Assembly: GCF_918797525.1 (NCBI RefSeq)
Contig: NZ_OU963893.1
Span: 3,162,001-3,226,000, forward strand
Source of the DNA: an unidentified bacterial endosymbiont
GTDB lineage: Bacteria > Pseudomonadota > Gammaproteobacteria > Enterobacterales > Enterobacteriaceae
Length of the DNA: 64,000 nucleotides
Reading direction: 5' to 3'
Made by a program: the position numbers and the translations under genes
The notes under the pieces: model-generated
Seen by the model: the letters and a program-made list of their open reading frames with translations, nothing else
Database searches by the model: none
Told to the model about the DNA's origin: nothing
Shown: one piece after another, positions 13,322 through 26,408 of the stretch
Layout: each line of letters opens with the position of its first letter
Numbering within the stretch: position 1 is the stretch's first letter

Positions 13322-16300
13322 TTAATCAAACGGCGGCGGCGCCAGTACCTCTCGGTTACCGTTATGCCCTTGCTCGCTCACAATGCCCTGCGCCTCCATT
13401 TGTTCAATGATACGCGCTGCGCGGTTGTAGCCGATGCGGAACTGACGTTGTACACCAGAGATAGAGGCTTTACGTTTTTCAGTAACGAAGTTAACTGCCT
13501 GGTCGAATAACGGATCCAGCTCTTCGCCGCCGTCCATGCCCCCCCCCCCACCTTCGCTTTCGCTTTCGGAGGTAATGCCGTCAACGTATTGTGGACGCCC
13601 ACGCGCTTTCCAGTCCTGCACCACTGCGTGCACTTCCTCGTCGCGCACGAAGGCGCCGTGAACACGCACCGGCGAGGTCGAGTTCGGGCCGGAGAACAGC
13701 ATATCCCCCATTCCCAGCAGCGACTCAGCGCCGCCCTGATCGAGAATAGTGCGGGAGTCAATTTTGCTCGAGACGGTAAACGCGATACGGGTCGGGATGT
13801 TGGCTTTGATCAAACCGGTGATGACATCCACGGAAGGACGTTGTGTCGCCAGCACCAGGTGGATACCTGCCGCACGCGCTTTCTGCGCCAGTCGGGCAAT
13901 CAACTCTTCCACTTTCTTGCCAACGGTCATCATCAGGTCGGCGAACTCATCCACCAGCACCACGATGTAAGGCAGTTTCTCCAGCACCGGATGCTGGGCA
14001 TCCATGCTATCGCCCGGCTTCCAGTACGGGTCCGGGATCGGACGGCCCATGCGTACCGCCTCGGCGATTTTCTCGTTATAACCGGCAAGGTTACGCACGC
14101 CGAGCGCTGACATTAGCTTATAGCGACGTTCCATCTCGTTAACGCTCCAGCGCAGGGCATTGGCCGCGTCTTTCATGTCGGTCACCACTTCGGTGAGAAG
14201 ATGGGGAATACCTTCGTAAACGGAGAGCTCCAGCATTTTCGGGTCGATCATAATAAAGCGCACATCTTCCGGCTGCGCTTTGTAAAGCATGCTGAGGATC
14301 ATGGCGTTGACACCAACCGATTTACCGGAACCGGTAGTACCTGCAACCAACAGGTGAGGCATTTTCGCCAGGTCGGCAACCACCGGATCGCCCGCGATAT
14401 CTTTACCCAGCACCACGGTTAACGGAGAGGGGTTATCACGGAACTTGGTGTTGTCCAGCACTTCACGCAGGTAGACGGTTTGACGTTTCTTATTCGGCAA
14501 CTCAAGCCCGACGTAAGGCTTGCCGGGGATCACCTCTACCACACGTACCGCGACGGTAGAGAGGGATCGCGCCAGGTCACGGGACAAGTTAGAAATTCGC
14601 GCCGCTTTAACGCCAGGCGCCAGGTTCAGCTCGAAGCGGGTGATAACCGGCCCCGGAGAATAGTTCACCACATCCGCTTTGATGCGGAAGTCTGCCAGAC
14701 GCGCTTCCACCAGCCGCGCCATCTGCTCCAGAGCAAAGGTATCGACAGGCTCTACCTCTGACGGCGGCGGCGTTAACAGGTCAAGCGACGGCAGCGGCGT
14801 GCTCGGGCGCTGCAGCGGACGGCTGTCACCGTTACGCATCAGCAGCGGATGGATAAGGCTCTCCTGAGGCTGCTGATACTGCGGCGGCCGTTGAGGCGGC
14901 GGCTGCTGCGTCCAGGGTTGCGCTGCGAGTTGCTGTTTCTGTGGTTGCTGCTGTGGCTGCACGTAAGCCTGCGGCGCTGGAGCCGGCGGCTGACGTACGG
15001 GTTCGGCTTCCGGCATCACGCCCGGGGTAAACAATGGCTCGCTCGGGCCATCATCCACCAGGTCCTTCAGCGGCGAGAATTCGAAATCAGCCAGCGAGAA
15101 CGGGTTCGCGCCGGTGGGTTGATCGCCGGAATAGCGCTGCTGCTGAGTGGCGGCAAACTGGCGGGCTAACTCCGCTTCTGCCGCATTATCTTCGTCTTCC
15201 TGCACAGGCTCAGGGTGTTGGTACGCGTCGCCGTAGCGTTGATTCTGCTGCGCGGCGAATTGACGCGCCAGCTCATCCTGGTGCAGTTCGTCGGCATCGT
15301 CTTCATAACCTGGCTCGCGCGCGTGCTCTTGTGTCATACGCTGGGACGGCAGCTTAATACCATAGGAGGCCAGCTCACGACGGGTTGGCACGCGCACGCG
15401 GTTAGGGCGAGGCAGTTGAGGACCAATCCCCTCTTTCACCTGAGGGCGTGGCGCACTGCCTGCCAGGCTAAAGACCGGTGCAGCCGCGACGGTAGCGGCA
15501 GTGGCTTGCTTCACGCTCTCAGCCACCGGAGCCATGGCCGCTGTAGCATCTACCGGCGGTACAGAAACGGCAGGCGCTTTGGTGACTGGCTCCTGAACGG
15601 GTTCAGGTACGGGCTGATACCAGGCCGCCAGCTGTTCGCGCTCGCGGGCACGACGCTCCTCGACCTCTTCGAAATAGTACATCGGCGGACGCGAGGGCTT
15701 CGCCTCTTCCATCACGTCAGGTTCCGGCTGTGGCGCAACGTAGGGCTCGACCGGCTCAGGCACATACTCCTGATACGGCTGGGCGGCGGGCTGCTCGACG
15801 TGCGAATACCCCTGCGGCTCATACACCGGCTCCGGCTGTAAGGGCTGCTGCCATTGCTCCTGCTGTACCGGCACATAGCTTTCAGGCTCAGGCGCAATAA
15901 CCGGTTCCGGGGTGTGCACGCCTGGCGCGGTCTGCCAGTTAACCTGAGAGCGCTGGATAACGGAGTCCGGCGCCGGAACGGGCGCGGTGGGCATGACCGC
16001 CTGGACAGGCGCGGCGTACGCCTGGGCCGCCGTGGTAGCGGCTGCAGCCACCGCAACCGGCTCGGTTACCGGGTGGCCGTGCAACAACGGATCGTACTCG
16101 TCAAAATCACCCGGCAGCGCGCGGTTGCCTGAGAAGAGCACATCTTCTGGATCGACGGCCGCTCCTGCGGCACGGTACTCAACCTGCTCGTCTTCATCCA
16201 TACGTTTGCCGGAGAAAAGCGCCGCATCGGTTTTACGGCCAAGTGGATTGGCAAATTTTTCAGCGACGCGCTGACGACGCGCCAGCGCACCGCGCAGAAT

Positions 16301-17026
16301 GCGCGCACGACGAGACTCATGACGCTGCACGGGCGCATCGTCATCCTCTTCGTACTCATCTTCATATTCGTCTTCGTCTTCGTCTTCGTCGACCCACGTA
16401 TCATCACGGCGGGTACGATTGCTGGCGAAGGTCAGAAGCGTAAGGATAAAGCTGCCGATCTTCTCGGCAATGCTCACCCACGACCAGCCGGTGAACAGCG
16501 TTAAACCTGCCGCCCAGACACACAGCAGCGTCAGGGTGCCGCCGCTGCTGTGAAGCATCGGCTTCAACACGGAACTCAGCAGACTGCCAATCACCCCGCC
16601 GGACGCGAAATACCAGATATCATCAGCGTTAATGGCCGCCAGCCCGCAGGAGGTGAGGATCAGCGCCAGCGCGCCAATCAAACGCAACGACACCGCAAAG
16701 TAATCGATGTAATCATCATTTTGACGGTGCCGCCAGGCAAACCAGCATCCGCCAATAATGATGACGGGAATGGTGTAAGCCATCACACCGAAAATGAACA
16801 GGAGGGTGTCCGCAAGCCAGGCGCCGGGGACGCCGCCTAAATTATGGATAGGCTCGTGCCACGCGGTCTGCGACCAGCTCGGGTCTGAGGGGTTAAAGCT
16901 GATTAAGGCAACCATCAGCCAGACGGCAAAAAGGGCAATAACTATCAGCAACGCCTCAAGGAGACGACGTCCGCTGCTTAGCTTAGATAGTGTGACTTCT
17001 TTGTCTTCAGTGTATTCCTGGCTCAA
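13322..17026 (-). CDS. ftsK: FtsK, DNA translocase of the divisome
   Basis: 1234 residues, about 95 shorter than E. coli FtsK (1329), mainly in the low-complexity linker. Membrane segments in residues 20-200 anchor it at the septum. An acidic patch ([20 protein letters not shown]) follows, then a Pro/Gln-rich linker to about residue 750. The RecA-like motor carries Walker [15 protein letters not shown]. The gamma winged-helix domain ends the protein ([20 protein letters not shown]) and reads KOPS polarity signals and activates XerD. A tract of 11 consecutive Gs encodes the glycine run between motor and gamma domain (see 13539-13549). A slip there would remove gamma. Downstream of lrp, as in E. 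coli. Confidence 0.97.
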   Translation of the reverse strand: MSQEYTEDKEVTLSKLSSGRRLLEALLIVIALFAVWLMVALISFNPSDPSWSQTAWHEPIHNLGGVPGAWLADTLLFIFGVMAYTIPVIIIGGCWFAWRHRQNDDYIDYFAVSLRLIGALALILTSCGLAAINADDIWYFASGGVIGSLLSSVLKPMLHSSGGTLTLLCVWAAGLTLFTGWSWVSIAEKIGSFILTLLTFASNRTRRDDTWVDEDEDEDEYEDEYEEDDDAPVQRHESRRARILRGALARRQRVAEKFANPLGRKTDAALFSGKRMDEDEQVEYRAAGAAVDPEDVLFSGNRALPGDFDEYDPLLHGHPVTEPVAVAAAATTAAQAYAAPVQAVMPTAPVPAPDSVIQRSQVNWQTAPGVHTPEPVIAPEPESYVPVQQEQWQQPLQPEPVYEPQGYSHVEQPAAQPYQEYVPEPVEPYVAPQPEPDVMEEAKPSRPPMYYFEEVEERRAREREQLAAWYQPVPEPVQEPVTKAPAVSVPPVDATAAMAPVAESVKQATAATVAAAPVFSLAGSAPRPQVKEGIGPQLPRPNRVRVPTRRELASYGIKLPSQRMTQEHAREPGYEDDADELHQDELARQFAAQQNQRYGDAYQHPEPVQEDEDNAAEAELARQFAATQQQRYSGDQPTGANPFSLADFEFSPLKDLVDDGPSEPLFTPGVMPEAEPVRQPPAPAPQAYVQPQQQPQKQQLAAQPWTQQPPPQRPPQYQQPQESLIHPLLMRNGDSRPLQRPSTPLPSLDLLTPPPSEVEPVDTFALEQMARLVEARLADFRIKADVVNYSPGPVITRFELNLAPGVKAARISNLSRDLARSLSTVAVRVVEVIPGKPYVGLELPNKKRQTVYLREVLDNTKFRDNPSPLTVVLGKDIAGDPVVADLAKMPHLLVAGTTGSGKSVGVNAMILSMLYKAQPEDVRFIMIDPKMLELSVYEGIPHLLTEVVTDMKDAANALRWSVNEMERRYKLMSALGVRNLAGYNEKIAEAVRMGRPIPDPYWKPGDSMDAQHPVLEKLPYIVVLVDEFADLMMTVGKKVEELIARLAQKARAAGIHLVLATQRPSVDVITGLIKANIPTRIAFTVSSKIDSRTILDQGGAESLLGMGDMLFSGPNSTSPVRVHGAFVRDEEVHAVVQDWKARGRPQYVDGITSESESEGGGGGMDGGEELDPLFDQAVNFVTEKRKASISGVQRQFRIGYNRAARIIEQMEAQGIVSEQGHNGNREVLAPPPFD
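13539..13549 (-). repeat. 11-base G homopolymer inside ftsK
   Basis: Eleven Cs on the plus strand (Gs in the ftsK message) encode the linker [10 protein letters not shown] just upstream of the gamma domain. It is in frame as read. Such tracts are prone to replication slippage and to sequencing error. Confidence 0.95.
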
Positions 17027-17161
17027 AAAAGGCTCTCCAGGTATCAGGCAATTCCTGCCTGTTTGCTAAAACGGACAACAGTGCCGGGTATCCCCGGCAC
17101 TGTTGCTGTATGGATTAACAGGAGTGTAATCAAACTACACTGACTTTGCACCTGTTCCGTG

Positions 17162-17656
17162 TTAGCGCGTCTTAATTACCAGACGATTGCTCTGTTTGAC
17201 CTCTTCCATCACCACATAGGTGCGGGTGTCATTCACGCCAGGCAGACGCAGCAGGGTTTCACCCAGCAGCTTACGGTAGGCGGACATATCGGGTACGCGG
17301 GTTTTCAACAGGTAGTCAAAATCACCGGACACCAGATGACACTCTTGAATTTCTTCAAGTTTTTGTACAGCGGTATTGAATTGTTCAAACACATCCGGCG
17401 CACCACGATTCAGAGTAATCTCAACAAATACCAGAAGTGAGGCATCCAGATAATGCGGGTTCAGCAGAGCCGTATAGCCCTGAATAAAACCCTGTCTTTC
17501 CAGTCGGCGCACACGCTCAAGGCACGGCGTCGGGGAAAGCCCCACACGTTTAGAAAGCTCGACGTTGGAAATACGCCCATCCTTCTGCAATTCATTAAGA
17601 ATGTTACGATCGATACGGTCGAGATCTTTGCCAGGGCGCTTCTTGCTATCTACCAT
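17162..17656 (-). CDS. lrp: Lrp, leucine-responsive regulatory protein
   Basis: 164 residues from ATG 17656 (MVDSKKRPGKDLDRID); longer in-frame extensions upstream are not part of known Lrp. It is a global DNA-binding regulator of amino acid metabolism, pili and stationary-phase genes. The N-terminal helix-turn-helix (SNVELSKRVGLSPTPCLERV, residues ~30-50) is followed by the RAM ligand-binding domain (YVVMEEVKQSNRLVIKTR at the end). It is practically identical to the enterobacterial consensus. It lies upstream of ftsK and divergent from trxB. Confidence 0.98.
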   Translation of the reverse strand: MVDSKKRPGKDLDRIDRNILNELQKDGRISNVELSKRVGLSPTPCLERVRRLERQGFIQGYTALLNPHYLDASLLVFVEITLNRGAPDVFEQFNTAVQKLEEIQECHLVSGDFDYLLKTRVPDMSAYRKLLGETLLRLPGVNDTRTYVVMEEVKQSNRLVIKTR

Positions 17657-19156
<1,500 letters not shown>

Positions 19157-19181
19157 TCTTTACAAGTCAGTAACAAACGTA

Positions 19182-19214
19182 AATAAAGGCGGCGATAAGT
19201 CGCCTTTATTGTCT
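19182..19214 (+). terminator. Terminator of trxB
   Basis: AATAAAGGCG / CGCCTTTATT 10-bp arms around a 9-base loop, 25 bp after the trxB stop. Confidence 0.8.
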
Positions 19215-19270
19215 CTCCGTTGTAACATTGCGCTGCCCACTTTCTAATAACATCACCTGCAAAGCACGCA

Positions 19271-21037
19271 ATGGAAAAAACCCGTCAACAAGAGTTAACA
19301 CGCTGGCTGAAACAGCAAAGCGTTATATCCCGCCGCTGGCTTATGATCTCGCGACTTCTGGGGCTAGTCAGTGGTGTGTTGATTGTTGCCCAGGCATGGC
19401 TGCTGGCTCGCATTCTTCATCATATGATCATGGAGAACATCCCGCGCGAAGCGCTGTTGATGCCGTTTATCGTACTGGTTCTGATTTTTGTTCTGCGCGC
19501 CTGGGTCGTCTGGCTGCGTGAGCGCGTCGGTTTCCATGCGGGGCAGCATATCCGGTATGAAATTCGTCGCCAGGTGCTCAACCGTCTTCAGGATGCAGGG
19601 CCCGCGTGGATCCAGGGTAAGCCTGCCGGTAGCTGGGCCACACTTATTCTTGAACAGATCGATGATATGCACGACTACTATGCCCGCTATCTCCCCCAGA
19701 TGGCGCTGGCCGTGTTTGTGCCGCTGCTGATCGTTATCACCATTTTCCCCATTAACTGGGTGGCGGCCCTGATTCTGCTGGGGACCGCGCCGCTGATCCC
19801 GTTATTTATGGCGATGGTCGGTATGGGCGCGGCAGATGCCAACCGTCGTAACTTCCTGGCGCTTGGCCGCCTGAGCGGCCACTTCCTTGACCGTCTGCGC
19901 GGGATGGAAACCTTACGGATCTTTGGTCGTGGGGAAGCTGAAACCCAAAATATCCGCCTGGCTTCGCAGGATTTCCGCCAACGGACCATGGAAGTATTGC
20001 GACTGGCGTTTCTCTCCTCGGGCGTACTTGAATTCTTTACCTCGCTGTCGATTGCGCTGGTTGCGGTCTACTTCGGCTTTTCCTATCTTGGCGCACTGGA
20101 TTTCGGCCATTACGGTACGGCGGTGACGCTCTCTGCGGGTTTCCTGGCGCTGATCCTGGCGCCGGAATTCTTCCAGCCTTTGCGCGATCTCGGCACGTTT
20201 TATCATGCAAAAGCGCAGGCCGTGGGCGCCGCCGATAGCCTGAAAACGTTCCTCGAGACGCCGCTGGCGCACCCTGAGCGGGGTGAAATGACCCTGAACG
20301 CAAAAGATCCGCTGACGATAGAAGCGCATAACTTTTCTGTCCTGTCGCCTGAGGGCAAGGTGCTGGCTGGCCCACTGAACTTTACCCTTCCCGCCGGGCA
20401 ACGGGTGGTTCTTGTCGGCATCAGTGGGTCGGGTAAAAGTTCACTCCTGAACGCGCTGTCGGGATTTATGGCTTATACCGGGTCGCTGCGGATCAATAAA
20501 ACTGAACTGCGCGATCTCGACCCGGACGCCTGGCGTAAACAGCTCAGTTGGGTGGGGCAAAACCCACAGCTTCCGGCCGCGACGCTGCGTGAAAACGTGC
20601 TTCTGGCCCGCCCGGATGCCCATGTAGATGAACTCCGCTCCGTGCTGGACCGCGCCTGGGTGAGTGAGTTTCTGCCGCTGTTACCACAGGGCGTGGATAC
20701 CATTGTCGGCGACCAGTCCGCCGGTCTGTCCGTTGGGCAGGCGCAGCGTGTGGCCGTTGCCCGTGCCCTGCTCAACGCTTGCCAGCTGATGCTGCTCGAT
20801 GAACCTGCGGCCAGCCTGGACGCGCACAGCGAACAGCGCGTAATGCATGCGCTTAACGACGCCTCGCGCAAACAAACGACCCTGATGGTAACCCACCAGC
20901 TTGATGGCATTGCCGACTGGGATCAAATCTGGGTAATGGATAACGGCCATATTGTTGAGCAAGGTGATTACGCCTCGCTCGTTGCCGCACAGGGGCCTTT
21001 TGCCGCTCTGCTGGCGAATCGTCAGGAGGATATCTGA
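19271..21037 (+). CDS. cydD: CydD, glutathione/cysteine ABC exporter subunit
   Basis: 588 residues, E. coli length. It is half of the heterodimeric CydDC ABC transporter in the inner membrane. CydDC exports cysteine/glutathione to the periplasm, or is coupled to haem handling, and is needed for cytochrome bd assembly. The N-terminal half has six membrane spans. The ATPase half carries Walker A GISGSGKSS (~residue 385), the signature LSVGQAQRVAVARAL and Walker B LMLLDEP. Its stop overlaps the cydC ATG by one base, so translation is coupled. Confidence 0.97.
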   Translation: MEKTRQQELTRWLKQQSVISRRWLMISRLLGLVSGVLIVAQAWLLARILHHMIMENIPREALLMPFIVLVLIFVLRAWVVWLRERVGFHAGQHIRYEIRRQVLNRLQDAGPAWIQGKPAGSWATLILEQIDDMHDYYARYLPQMALAVFVPLLIVITIFPINWVAALILLGTAPLIPLFMAMVGMGAADANRRNFLALGRLSGHFLDRLRGMETLRIFGRGEAETQNIRLASQDFRQRTMEVLRLAFLSSGVLEFFTSLSIALVAVYFGFSYLGALDFGHYGTAVTLSAGFLALILAPEFFQPLRDLGTFYHAKAQAVGAADSLKTFLETPLAHPERGEMTLNAKDPLTIEAHNFSVLSPEGKVLAGPLNFTLPAGQRVVLVGISGSGKSSLLNALSGFMAYTGSLRINKTELRDLDPDAWRKQLSWVGQNPQLPAATLRENVLLARPDAHVDELRSVLDRAWVSEFLPLLPQGVDTIVGDQSAGLSVGQAQRVAVARALLNACQLMLLDEPAASLDAHSEQRVMHALNDASRKQTTLMVTHQLDGIADWDQIWVMDNGHIVEQGDYASLVAAQGPFAALLANRQEDI

Positions 21038-22758
21038 TGCGCACCCTGCTCCCCTACCTTGCACTGTATAAACGCCACAAATGGATGCTGACGCTGGGGA
21101 TTATTCTGGCGATTATCACCCTTCTCGCCAGTATCGGGCTGCTCACCCTCTCGGGATGGTTCCTGTCGGCCTCTGCCATGGCGGGCTTTGCCGGATTATA
21201 CAGCTTCAACTATATGCTCCCGGCTGCGGGCGTGCGCGGTACTGCCATTACCCGTACTGCCGGACGTTATTTCGAGCGTCTGGTTAGCCACGACGCGACG
21301 TTCCGCGTGCTACAGCACCTGCGGATTTACGCCTTCAGCAAGCTGTTGCCCCTCTCCCCTGCCGGGCTGTCGCGTTTTCGCCAGGGCGAGTTGCTCAACC
21401 GCGTGGTTGCGGATGTCGATACCCTTGACCACCTCTACCTGCGCGTGATTTCCCCCATTGTTGGCGCATTTGTAGTGATCGTGGTGGTGACGCTGGGGCT
21501 GTGCGTGCTTGACGTTCCCATCGCGCTGACGCTCGGCGGCATCATGTTACTGACGCTTATTCTTCTTCCGCCGCTGTTTTACCGTGCCGGTAAATCAACC
21601 GGTGAAAAGCTGACGCGTCTGCGGGGAGAGTACCGCCAGCAGCTGACATCCTGGCTGCAGGGACAGGCTGAGCTCACCCTTTTTGGCGCCAGTAAGCGCT
21701 ACCGTTCGCGCATGGAAAGTACTGAGCTAAACTGGCACGAAGCGCAGCGTCGCCAGTCTGAGCTGACCGCCTTCTCACAGGCGCTGATGACGTTAATTGG
21801 CGGCGTGGCCGTCATTGCTATGCTGTGGATGGCCTCCGGCGGCGTGGGCGATAACACCCAGCCCGGCGCGCTGATCGCCCTGTTTGTTTTTTGCGCGCTG
21901 GCCGCGTTTGAAGCGCTGGCGCCGGTGACGGGGGCGTTCCAGCACCTGGGGCAAGTCATCGCCTCTGCTCTGCGCATCACCGGGATTGTCGAGCAGAAGC
22001 CGGAAGTCACGTTTAGCGCAGAGCAGACCCCGGTCCCCACGCAGGTGGCGCTCACGTTGCATGACGTCATGTTTGCCTATGACAGGCAAGCCCAAAACGC
22101 GCTGGAGGGGATCACCCTTTCTGTCAATGCCGGACAGCGCATCGCTATCCTTGGCCGAACCGGTTGCGGGAAATCAACGTTATTACAGCTCCTGACCCGC
22201 GCATGGGATCCACAGCACGGGCAGATTCACTTCAACGGCACACCGCTGGCGGATTTTAGCGAACAGAGCTTGCGTAAGACCGTGAGCGTTGTACCGCAGC
22301 GCGTGCACCTTTTCAGCGCCACGTTGCGCGATAACCTGCTGCTGGCCGCGCCAGACGCGTCCGACGATACACTGCGGACGGTGCTGGAACAGGTGGGGCT
22401 GCATAAGCTTCTTGAGGATGAAGGGCTTAACGGCTGGCTGGGCGAAGGCGGCCGCCAGCTTTCCGGCGGTGAGCTGCGTCGTCTGGCGATTGCGCGCGCC
22501 CTGCTGCACGATGCCCCGCTAATGTTGCTCGACGAACCGACAGAAGGGTTGGACGCAACCACCGAAAGCCAAATTCTTGATTTACTGGCCAGGGTTATGG
22601 CCGGTAAAACGGTACTGGTCGTGACCCATCGCCTGCGCGGACTGGCGGGGTTTGATAGTATAATTGTGATGGACAATGGCCACATTATTGAGCAAGGTAG
22701 TCACGCAGAACTGTTAGCGAAACAGGGCCGCTATTACCAGTTTAAACAGCGTCTGTAG
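21037..22758 (+). CDS. cydC: CydC, glutathione/cysteine ABC exporter subunit
   Basis: 573 residues. It is the partner of CydD, with an N-terminal six-helix membrane domain and a C-terminal ATPase with Walker A GRTGCGKST, signature LSGGELRRLAIARAL and Walker B LMLLDEPTEGLDA. It overlaps cydD by one base (TGATG) and is followed after 46 bp by aat on the same strand. The arrangement trxB-cydDC-aat-infA matches E. coli. Intact. Confidence 0.97.
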   Translation: MRTLLPYLALYKRHKWMLTLGIILAIITLLASIGLLTLSGWFLSASAMAGFAGLYSFNYMLPAAGVRGTAITRTAGRYFERLVSHDATFRVLQHLRIYAFSKLLPLSPAGLSRFRQGELLNRVVADVDTLDHLYLRVISPIVGAFVVIVVVTLGLCVLDVPIALTLGGIMLLTLILLPPLFYRAGKSTGEKLTRLRGEYRQQLTSWLQGQAELTLFGASKRYRSRMESTELNWHEAQRRQSELTAFSQALMTLIGGVAVIAMLWMASGGVGDNTQPGALIALFVFCALAAFEALAPVTGAFQHLGQVIASALRITGIVEQKPEVTFSAEQTPVPTQVALTLHDVMFAYDRQAQNALEGITLSVNAGQRIAILGRTGCGKSTLLQLLTRAWDPQHGQIHFNGTPLADFSEQSLRKTVSVVPQRVHLFSATLRDNLLLAAPDASDDTLRTVLEQVGLHKLLEDEGLNGWLGEGGRQLSGGELRRLAIARALLHDAPLMLLDEPTEGLDATTESQILDLLARVMAGKTVLVVTHRLRGLAGFDSIIVMDNGHIIEQGSHAELLAKQGRYYQFKQRL

Positions 22759-22804
22759 ACTATATTTGTAACGTCCCTTACTCGCGTACTGGAGTTCTGC
22801 TGTC

Positions 22805-23509
22805 ATGCGCCTGATCCAGCTTTCTCGTCATAATATCGCCTTCCCCTCACCGGAAGGGGCGCTGCGTGAGCCTAACGGGCTGCTGGCGCTGGGCGGCGAC
22901 CTCAGCCCCGCACGGCTGTTGATGGCTTATCAGCGCGGCATTTTCCCGTGGTTTTCTCCCGGCGATCCCATTTTATGGTGGTCGCCCGATCCCCGTGCCA
23001 TACTGTGGCCTGCGCAGTTTCACCTGAGCCGCAGCATGAAGCGTTTCCATGCAAAATCACCCTACCGTGTGACCCTGAATCACGCTTTTGGCCAAGTTAT
23101 TGAAGGTTGCGCGCAAGACCGACACGAAGGGACCTGGATCACCCAGGATATTATCACCGCCTACCATCAGTTACACGAACTGGGCTATGCGCACTCTGTT
23201 GAGGTGTGGAAGGGAAACGATCTGGTGGGCGGCATGTACGGCGTGGCGCAAGGGACGCTGTTTTGCGGTGAGTCGATGTTCTCCCGTGCGGTTAATGCCT
23301 CAAAAACAGCGCTGCTGGTTTTCTGCCAGCAATTTGCTCAACGTGGCGGACGGTTGATCGATTGCCAGGTGCTTAATGAACACACCGCCTCGCTCGGGGC
23401 CACTGAAATCTCCCGTCGTCACTACATTGAACACCTTGAGACGTGCCGCCAGGATAGGCTCCCGCATGATTTTTGGATACCAGGGACACTCTTTCTGCCC
23501 AATGCCTAA
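22805..23509 (+). CDS. aat: Aat, leucyl/phenylalanyl-tRNA-protein transferase
   Basis: 234 residues, E. coli length. It adds Leu or Phe from aminoacyl-tRNA to proteins with N-terminal Arg or Lys, making N-degrons. ClpS recognises these and ClpAP degrades them; clpS and clpA lie in this same window. Family motifs [19 protein letters not shown] and the C-terminal [14 protein letters not shown] are visible. A GGAG ribosome-binding site precedes the ATG. Confidence 0.97.
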   Translation: MRLIQLSRHNIAFPSPEGALREPNGLLALGGDLSPARLLMAYQRGIFPWFSPGDPILWWSPDPRAILWPAQFHLSRSMKRFHAKSPYRVTLNHAFGQVIEGCAQDRHEGTWITQDIITAYHQLHELGYAHSVEVWKGNDLVGGMYGVAQGTLFCGESMFSRAVNASKTALLVFCQQFAQRGGRLIDCQVLNEHTASLGATEISRRHYIEHLETCRQDRLPHDFWIPGTLFLPNA

Positions 23510-23793
23510 ATGTTTTCCGCATATTTTTTATGAGGGTGTTATAATTACGCCGCAGAATAGCTTCTGCCTGTTGCCCCGCCGCCGTTTGGGACCCTCGCTT
23601 CAGATAACGTCCGTGCGTTTATCCTGTCGTCTCCCCTTTACGAATGCGCTTCCTGTTCGGTTGTACAGTGACGCTTGGGCAATGCGCTGAAACTGTTTTG
23701 CTGCGTTTTAATCGCGCAATTCTTTACTTAATTGATGAATTTCGGCATTATCTTGCCGGTTCAAAACTTGGTAGTGATACCCCAGAGGATTAG

Positions 23794-24012
<219 letters not shown>

Positions 24013-24043
24013 TTTTTTTCGCCTGTAATGGCAGATGAATATT

Positions 24044-24077
24044 AAAAAAGGCCAGGATGCTTCCTGGCCTTTTTTTA
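24044..24077. terminator. Bidirectional terminator between infA and ecpE
   Basis: A-run, GGCCAGGA stem, short loop, TCCTGGCC, T-run. It serves infA (plus) and the converging ecp operon (minus) and marks the left edge of the accessory segment. Confidence 0.9.
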
Positions 24078-24106
24078 TGCGCGTGAGTCCCGCTTAAGGG
24101 CGGCGA

Positions 24107-24796
24107 TCATTTACAATCCCCGCTGATTTTAATGAATCGATCGTCGTAGATGAGAGAGTGGTTCCCCTGCTTACGTAATGACGGCTGATGCACCTCGTCG
24201 CCCGGGCGAAGGTACCAGGCATCCCCCTCCTCTTCCGTGGTTTCACATCCTGGCTTGATGAGCAATTTAAACCAGGTATTACCGGTGTTACGCACGGTTC
24301 CGCTCGCCTTGTCGTAAGTCCATCTGAACTCAACCTGGCGGGGGCGGACAACCAGGATCGTGTCCATCACCACCACCGGCTCCATGCTGACCGCCCCGCC
24401 ATTCGATTTTTGCATGACCAGATTGCGGGTGGGGATCTCGCGAAATGTGACCCGGTAATAACGTTCACGGTTATCCCCGGGGCCATGATAATAGAATTTA
24501 AAATAGTCGCTTTCGCCAGGCTGAAGCGTTAACTGGCGCGGCGAAAAAAGCAGCTCTCCATCCGCCGGGCGCGAATGAACTTCCCGGCCGCCGGGCCTGT
24601 CGATAGCGGTCAATGAAACACGGTATAACCGTGAACTCTTATTGTTATTCAACACCTTTTTGGCGACAAATTCCTCGCCTGGAGCCAGCGAAAAGGTCAG
24701 ATTACCCACAGATATCGCCTGCGCCAGCGGGGTAATCAGGAGCCACAGGAGCACCGGGTACAATTTAGTTAATATCACGCCATGTAGCCTGGACAT
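24107..24796 (-). CDS. ecpE: EcpE, common pilus periplasmic chaperone-like protein
   Basis: 229 residues from ATG 24796 ([11 protein letters not shown]), with AGGAG upstream; the start lies inside the 3' end of ecpD (32-bp overlap). The signal peptide is followed by AISVGNLTF. The immunoglobulin-like chaperone features ([33 protein letters not shown]) resemble EcpB. In E. coli the ecp (mat) operon assembles the E. coli common pilus by an alternative chaperone-usher route, and EcpE is the second chaperone-like protein. Last gene of ecpABCDE. E. coli EcpE is a few residues longer (236). Confidence 0.92.
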   Translation of the reverse strand: MSRLHGVILTKLYPVLLWLLITPLAQAISVGNLTFSLAPGEEFVAKKVLNNNKSSRLYRVSLTAIDRPGGREVHSRPADGELLFSPRQLTLQPGESDYFKFYYHGPGDNRERYYRVTFREIPTRNLVMQKSNGGAVSMEPVVVMDTILVVRPRQVEFRWTYDKASGTVRNTGNTWFKLLIKPGCETTEEEGDAWYLRPGDEVHQPSLRKQGNHSLIYDDRFIKISGDCK

Positions 24797-26408
24797 GAAT
24801 CTCTCCTGAAGCGCTGACCTCACCAAACCATCCATTATTGTCCACAGTACGCTGGGAAATAGCGTTATCCATGGGGATAGAAAATTTAACAGTCGTTTTA
24901 TCAAGCTGGCCTGCATCGCCTGAAATATCCACCCACGGTGTTGTTAACCATAAAGCATCTGTCATATCATGCCAGCCGTCGTCACAACCCGCGTCATACT
25001 TTTTAACCTCTCCGGTGCTGGTTATAAAAGATAAAAAAGCGGGAAATGGTACTTTGGTTAAACCGTCTTCAGAACTGAAAATACAGTAGGATCGCCCGCC
25101 AATATTCTGCGCTGGTCCTTTAACTTTTATCAGAACTTCATCGGCGGCGGTTTTTCCACTGGTGGTAACAAAATAACCGAAATCAAGGGACGGTTCATTA
25201 CCGCCAACGCTACCGGACCGTTTAGGTGACGTCGTCAGCTCATCAGATATGATACTGACGCTGAACTCCCTGGGTTTTATGATTAAGGTATTCGACGTCG
25301 AAAACTCATACCAGCCAGCCTCTACCGCATTGGAGTTTTGAAATCTAAACGCCAGTAGATCTTTGGTATCGGAATCACTTAATCCTAAATCAACCATTTT
25401 CTTGAAAAAATTACTTGAGAAGAAAACATACACGCCAGTAGCGTTTTTAAGTTCGTTAAAATTATAATAGGATGCAGTGCCATTCAGTCTCTTCCAGCTT
25501 TTTCCATCAAGGCTAAACTGCAGATCGCTCCCTGAGATAGCAGAGAGGAGTGTCGGGTTCGTTATGGCCGGGAACATACTTATACTGCTATTACTTAACC
25601 CATTATTTTGCAGCGAGTAGTTTACCATCCTGCAGCTCAACCCGTTCAATGAACCAATGGTCTGGATAGTACAGTCTGAACTCCCGGCACCCAACGTTGG
25701 AACACCATCGCTATTGATGAAAACTTCTGAAAGCGCTCCGGTATTAATCAGTTTCATATGCGCGGCTTTCATTTGCGTGACATTTCGCACATACCACGCG
25801 CCAGACGCCTGATCTTTGCAACGAGCACCGCTGCTGGCATCGTAATTAACAGACGTCTGACAGGTATTAATAGACATTGTAAAACTGTCGCCTACCGGCA
25901 ATTGCTGTAGATAATAGAAAAAGGCATCGGACATCATGCCGTGCATCCATTTTGCGCCACCAGGCGTTACGGTCACTCCGTAGAAACCATTCGAATCCGT
26001 GGTGGCTGGCAGAATGAGGCTGGTGGCCATATTGCACCCTGCATACCAGTTAATACAGCGCAACCCAAGCAACGGCTGAGAAATAGGTGAATTCTCCAGC
26101 CACATATCAAATTTCCAGTTAGCGTTAAGCCCGGTATTATAGCCATTATCTATATAGCCGAGGCTAACCTGATAAGTAGGCCCTGTGCCGCCATATTTTA
26201 AGCCCGTCCAGCGGTTTGACCCGGTCATTCGCGGGTCCCTGGCGGCGCCAGGCGTAACAAAATAGTTATTATCTCCATTATTTTCGACGAAGACGAATGG
26301 CATTATGCCGGAGTTTGGCCAAACCGTTTTCGAGACTGCAGCATCAGTATTCAACGAGCCGGTTATTAAAAAGAGTAATAAAAGTGCTTTAATCCCTTTA
26401 ACTTTCAC
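24765..26408 (-). CDS. ecpD: EcpD, common pilus tip adhesin / minor subunit
   Basis: 547 residues, exactly the E. coli length, if it starts at GTG 26408. That codon is preceded by a perfect AGGAGG with 5-base spacing, while the long upstream in-frame extension runs through ecpC coding sequence. A signal peptide ([17 protein letters not shown]) precedes [11 protein letters not shown]. Known EcpD is the polymerising tip adhesin of the pilus. Blocks such as [36 protein letters not shown] and the end [12 protein letters not shown] match the family. It overlaps ecpC by 11 bp. Confidence 0.93.
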   Translation of the reverse strand: MKVKGIKALLLLFLITGSLNTDAAVSKTVWPNSGIMPFVFVENNGDNNYFVTPGAARDPRMTGSNRWTGLKYGGTGPTYQVSLGYIDNGYNTGLNANWKFDMWLENSPISQPLLGLRCINWYAGCNMATSLILPATTDSNGFYGVTVTPGGAKWMHGMMSDAFFYYLQQLPVGDSFTMSINTCQTSVNYDASSGARCKDQASGAWYVRNVTQMKAAHMKLINTGALSEVFINSDGVPTLGAGSSDCTIQTIGSLNGLSCRMVNYSLQNNGLSNSSISMFPAITNPTLLSAISGSDLQFSLDGKSWKRLNGTASYYNFNELKNATGVYVFFSSNFFKKMVDLGLSDSDTKDLLAFRFQNSNAVEAGWYEFSTSNTLIIKPREFSVSIISDELTTSPKRSGSVGGNEPSLDFGYFVTTSGKTAADEVLIKVKGPAQNIGGRSYCIFSSEDGLTKVPFPAFLSFITSTGEVKKYDAGCDDGWHDMTDALWLTTPWVDISGDAGQLDKTTVKFSIPMDNAISQRTVDNNGWFGEVSASGEIHVQATWRDIN

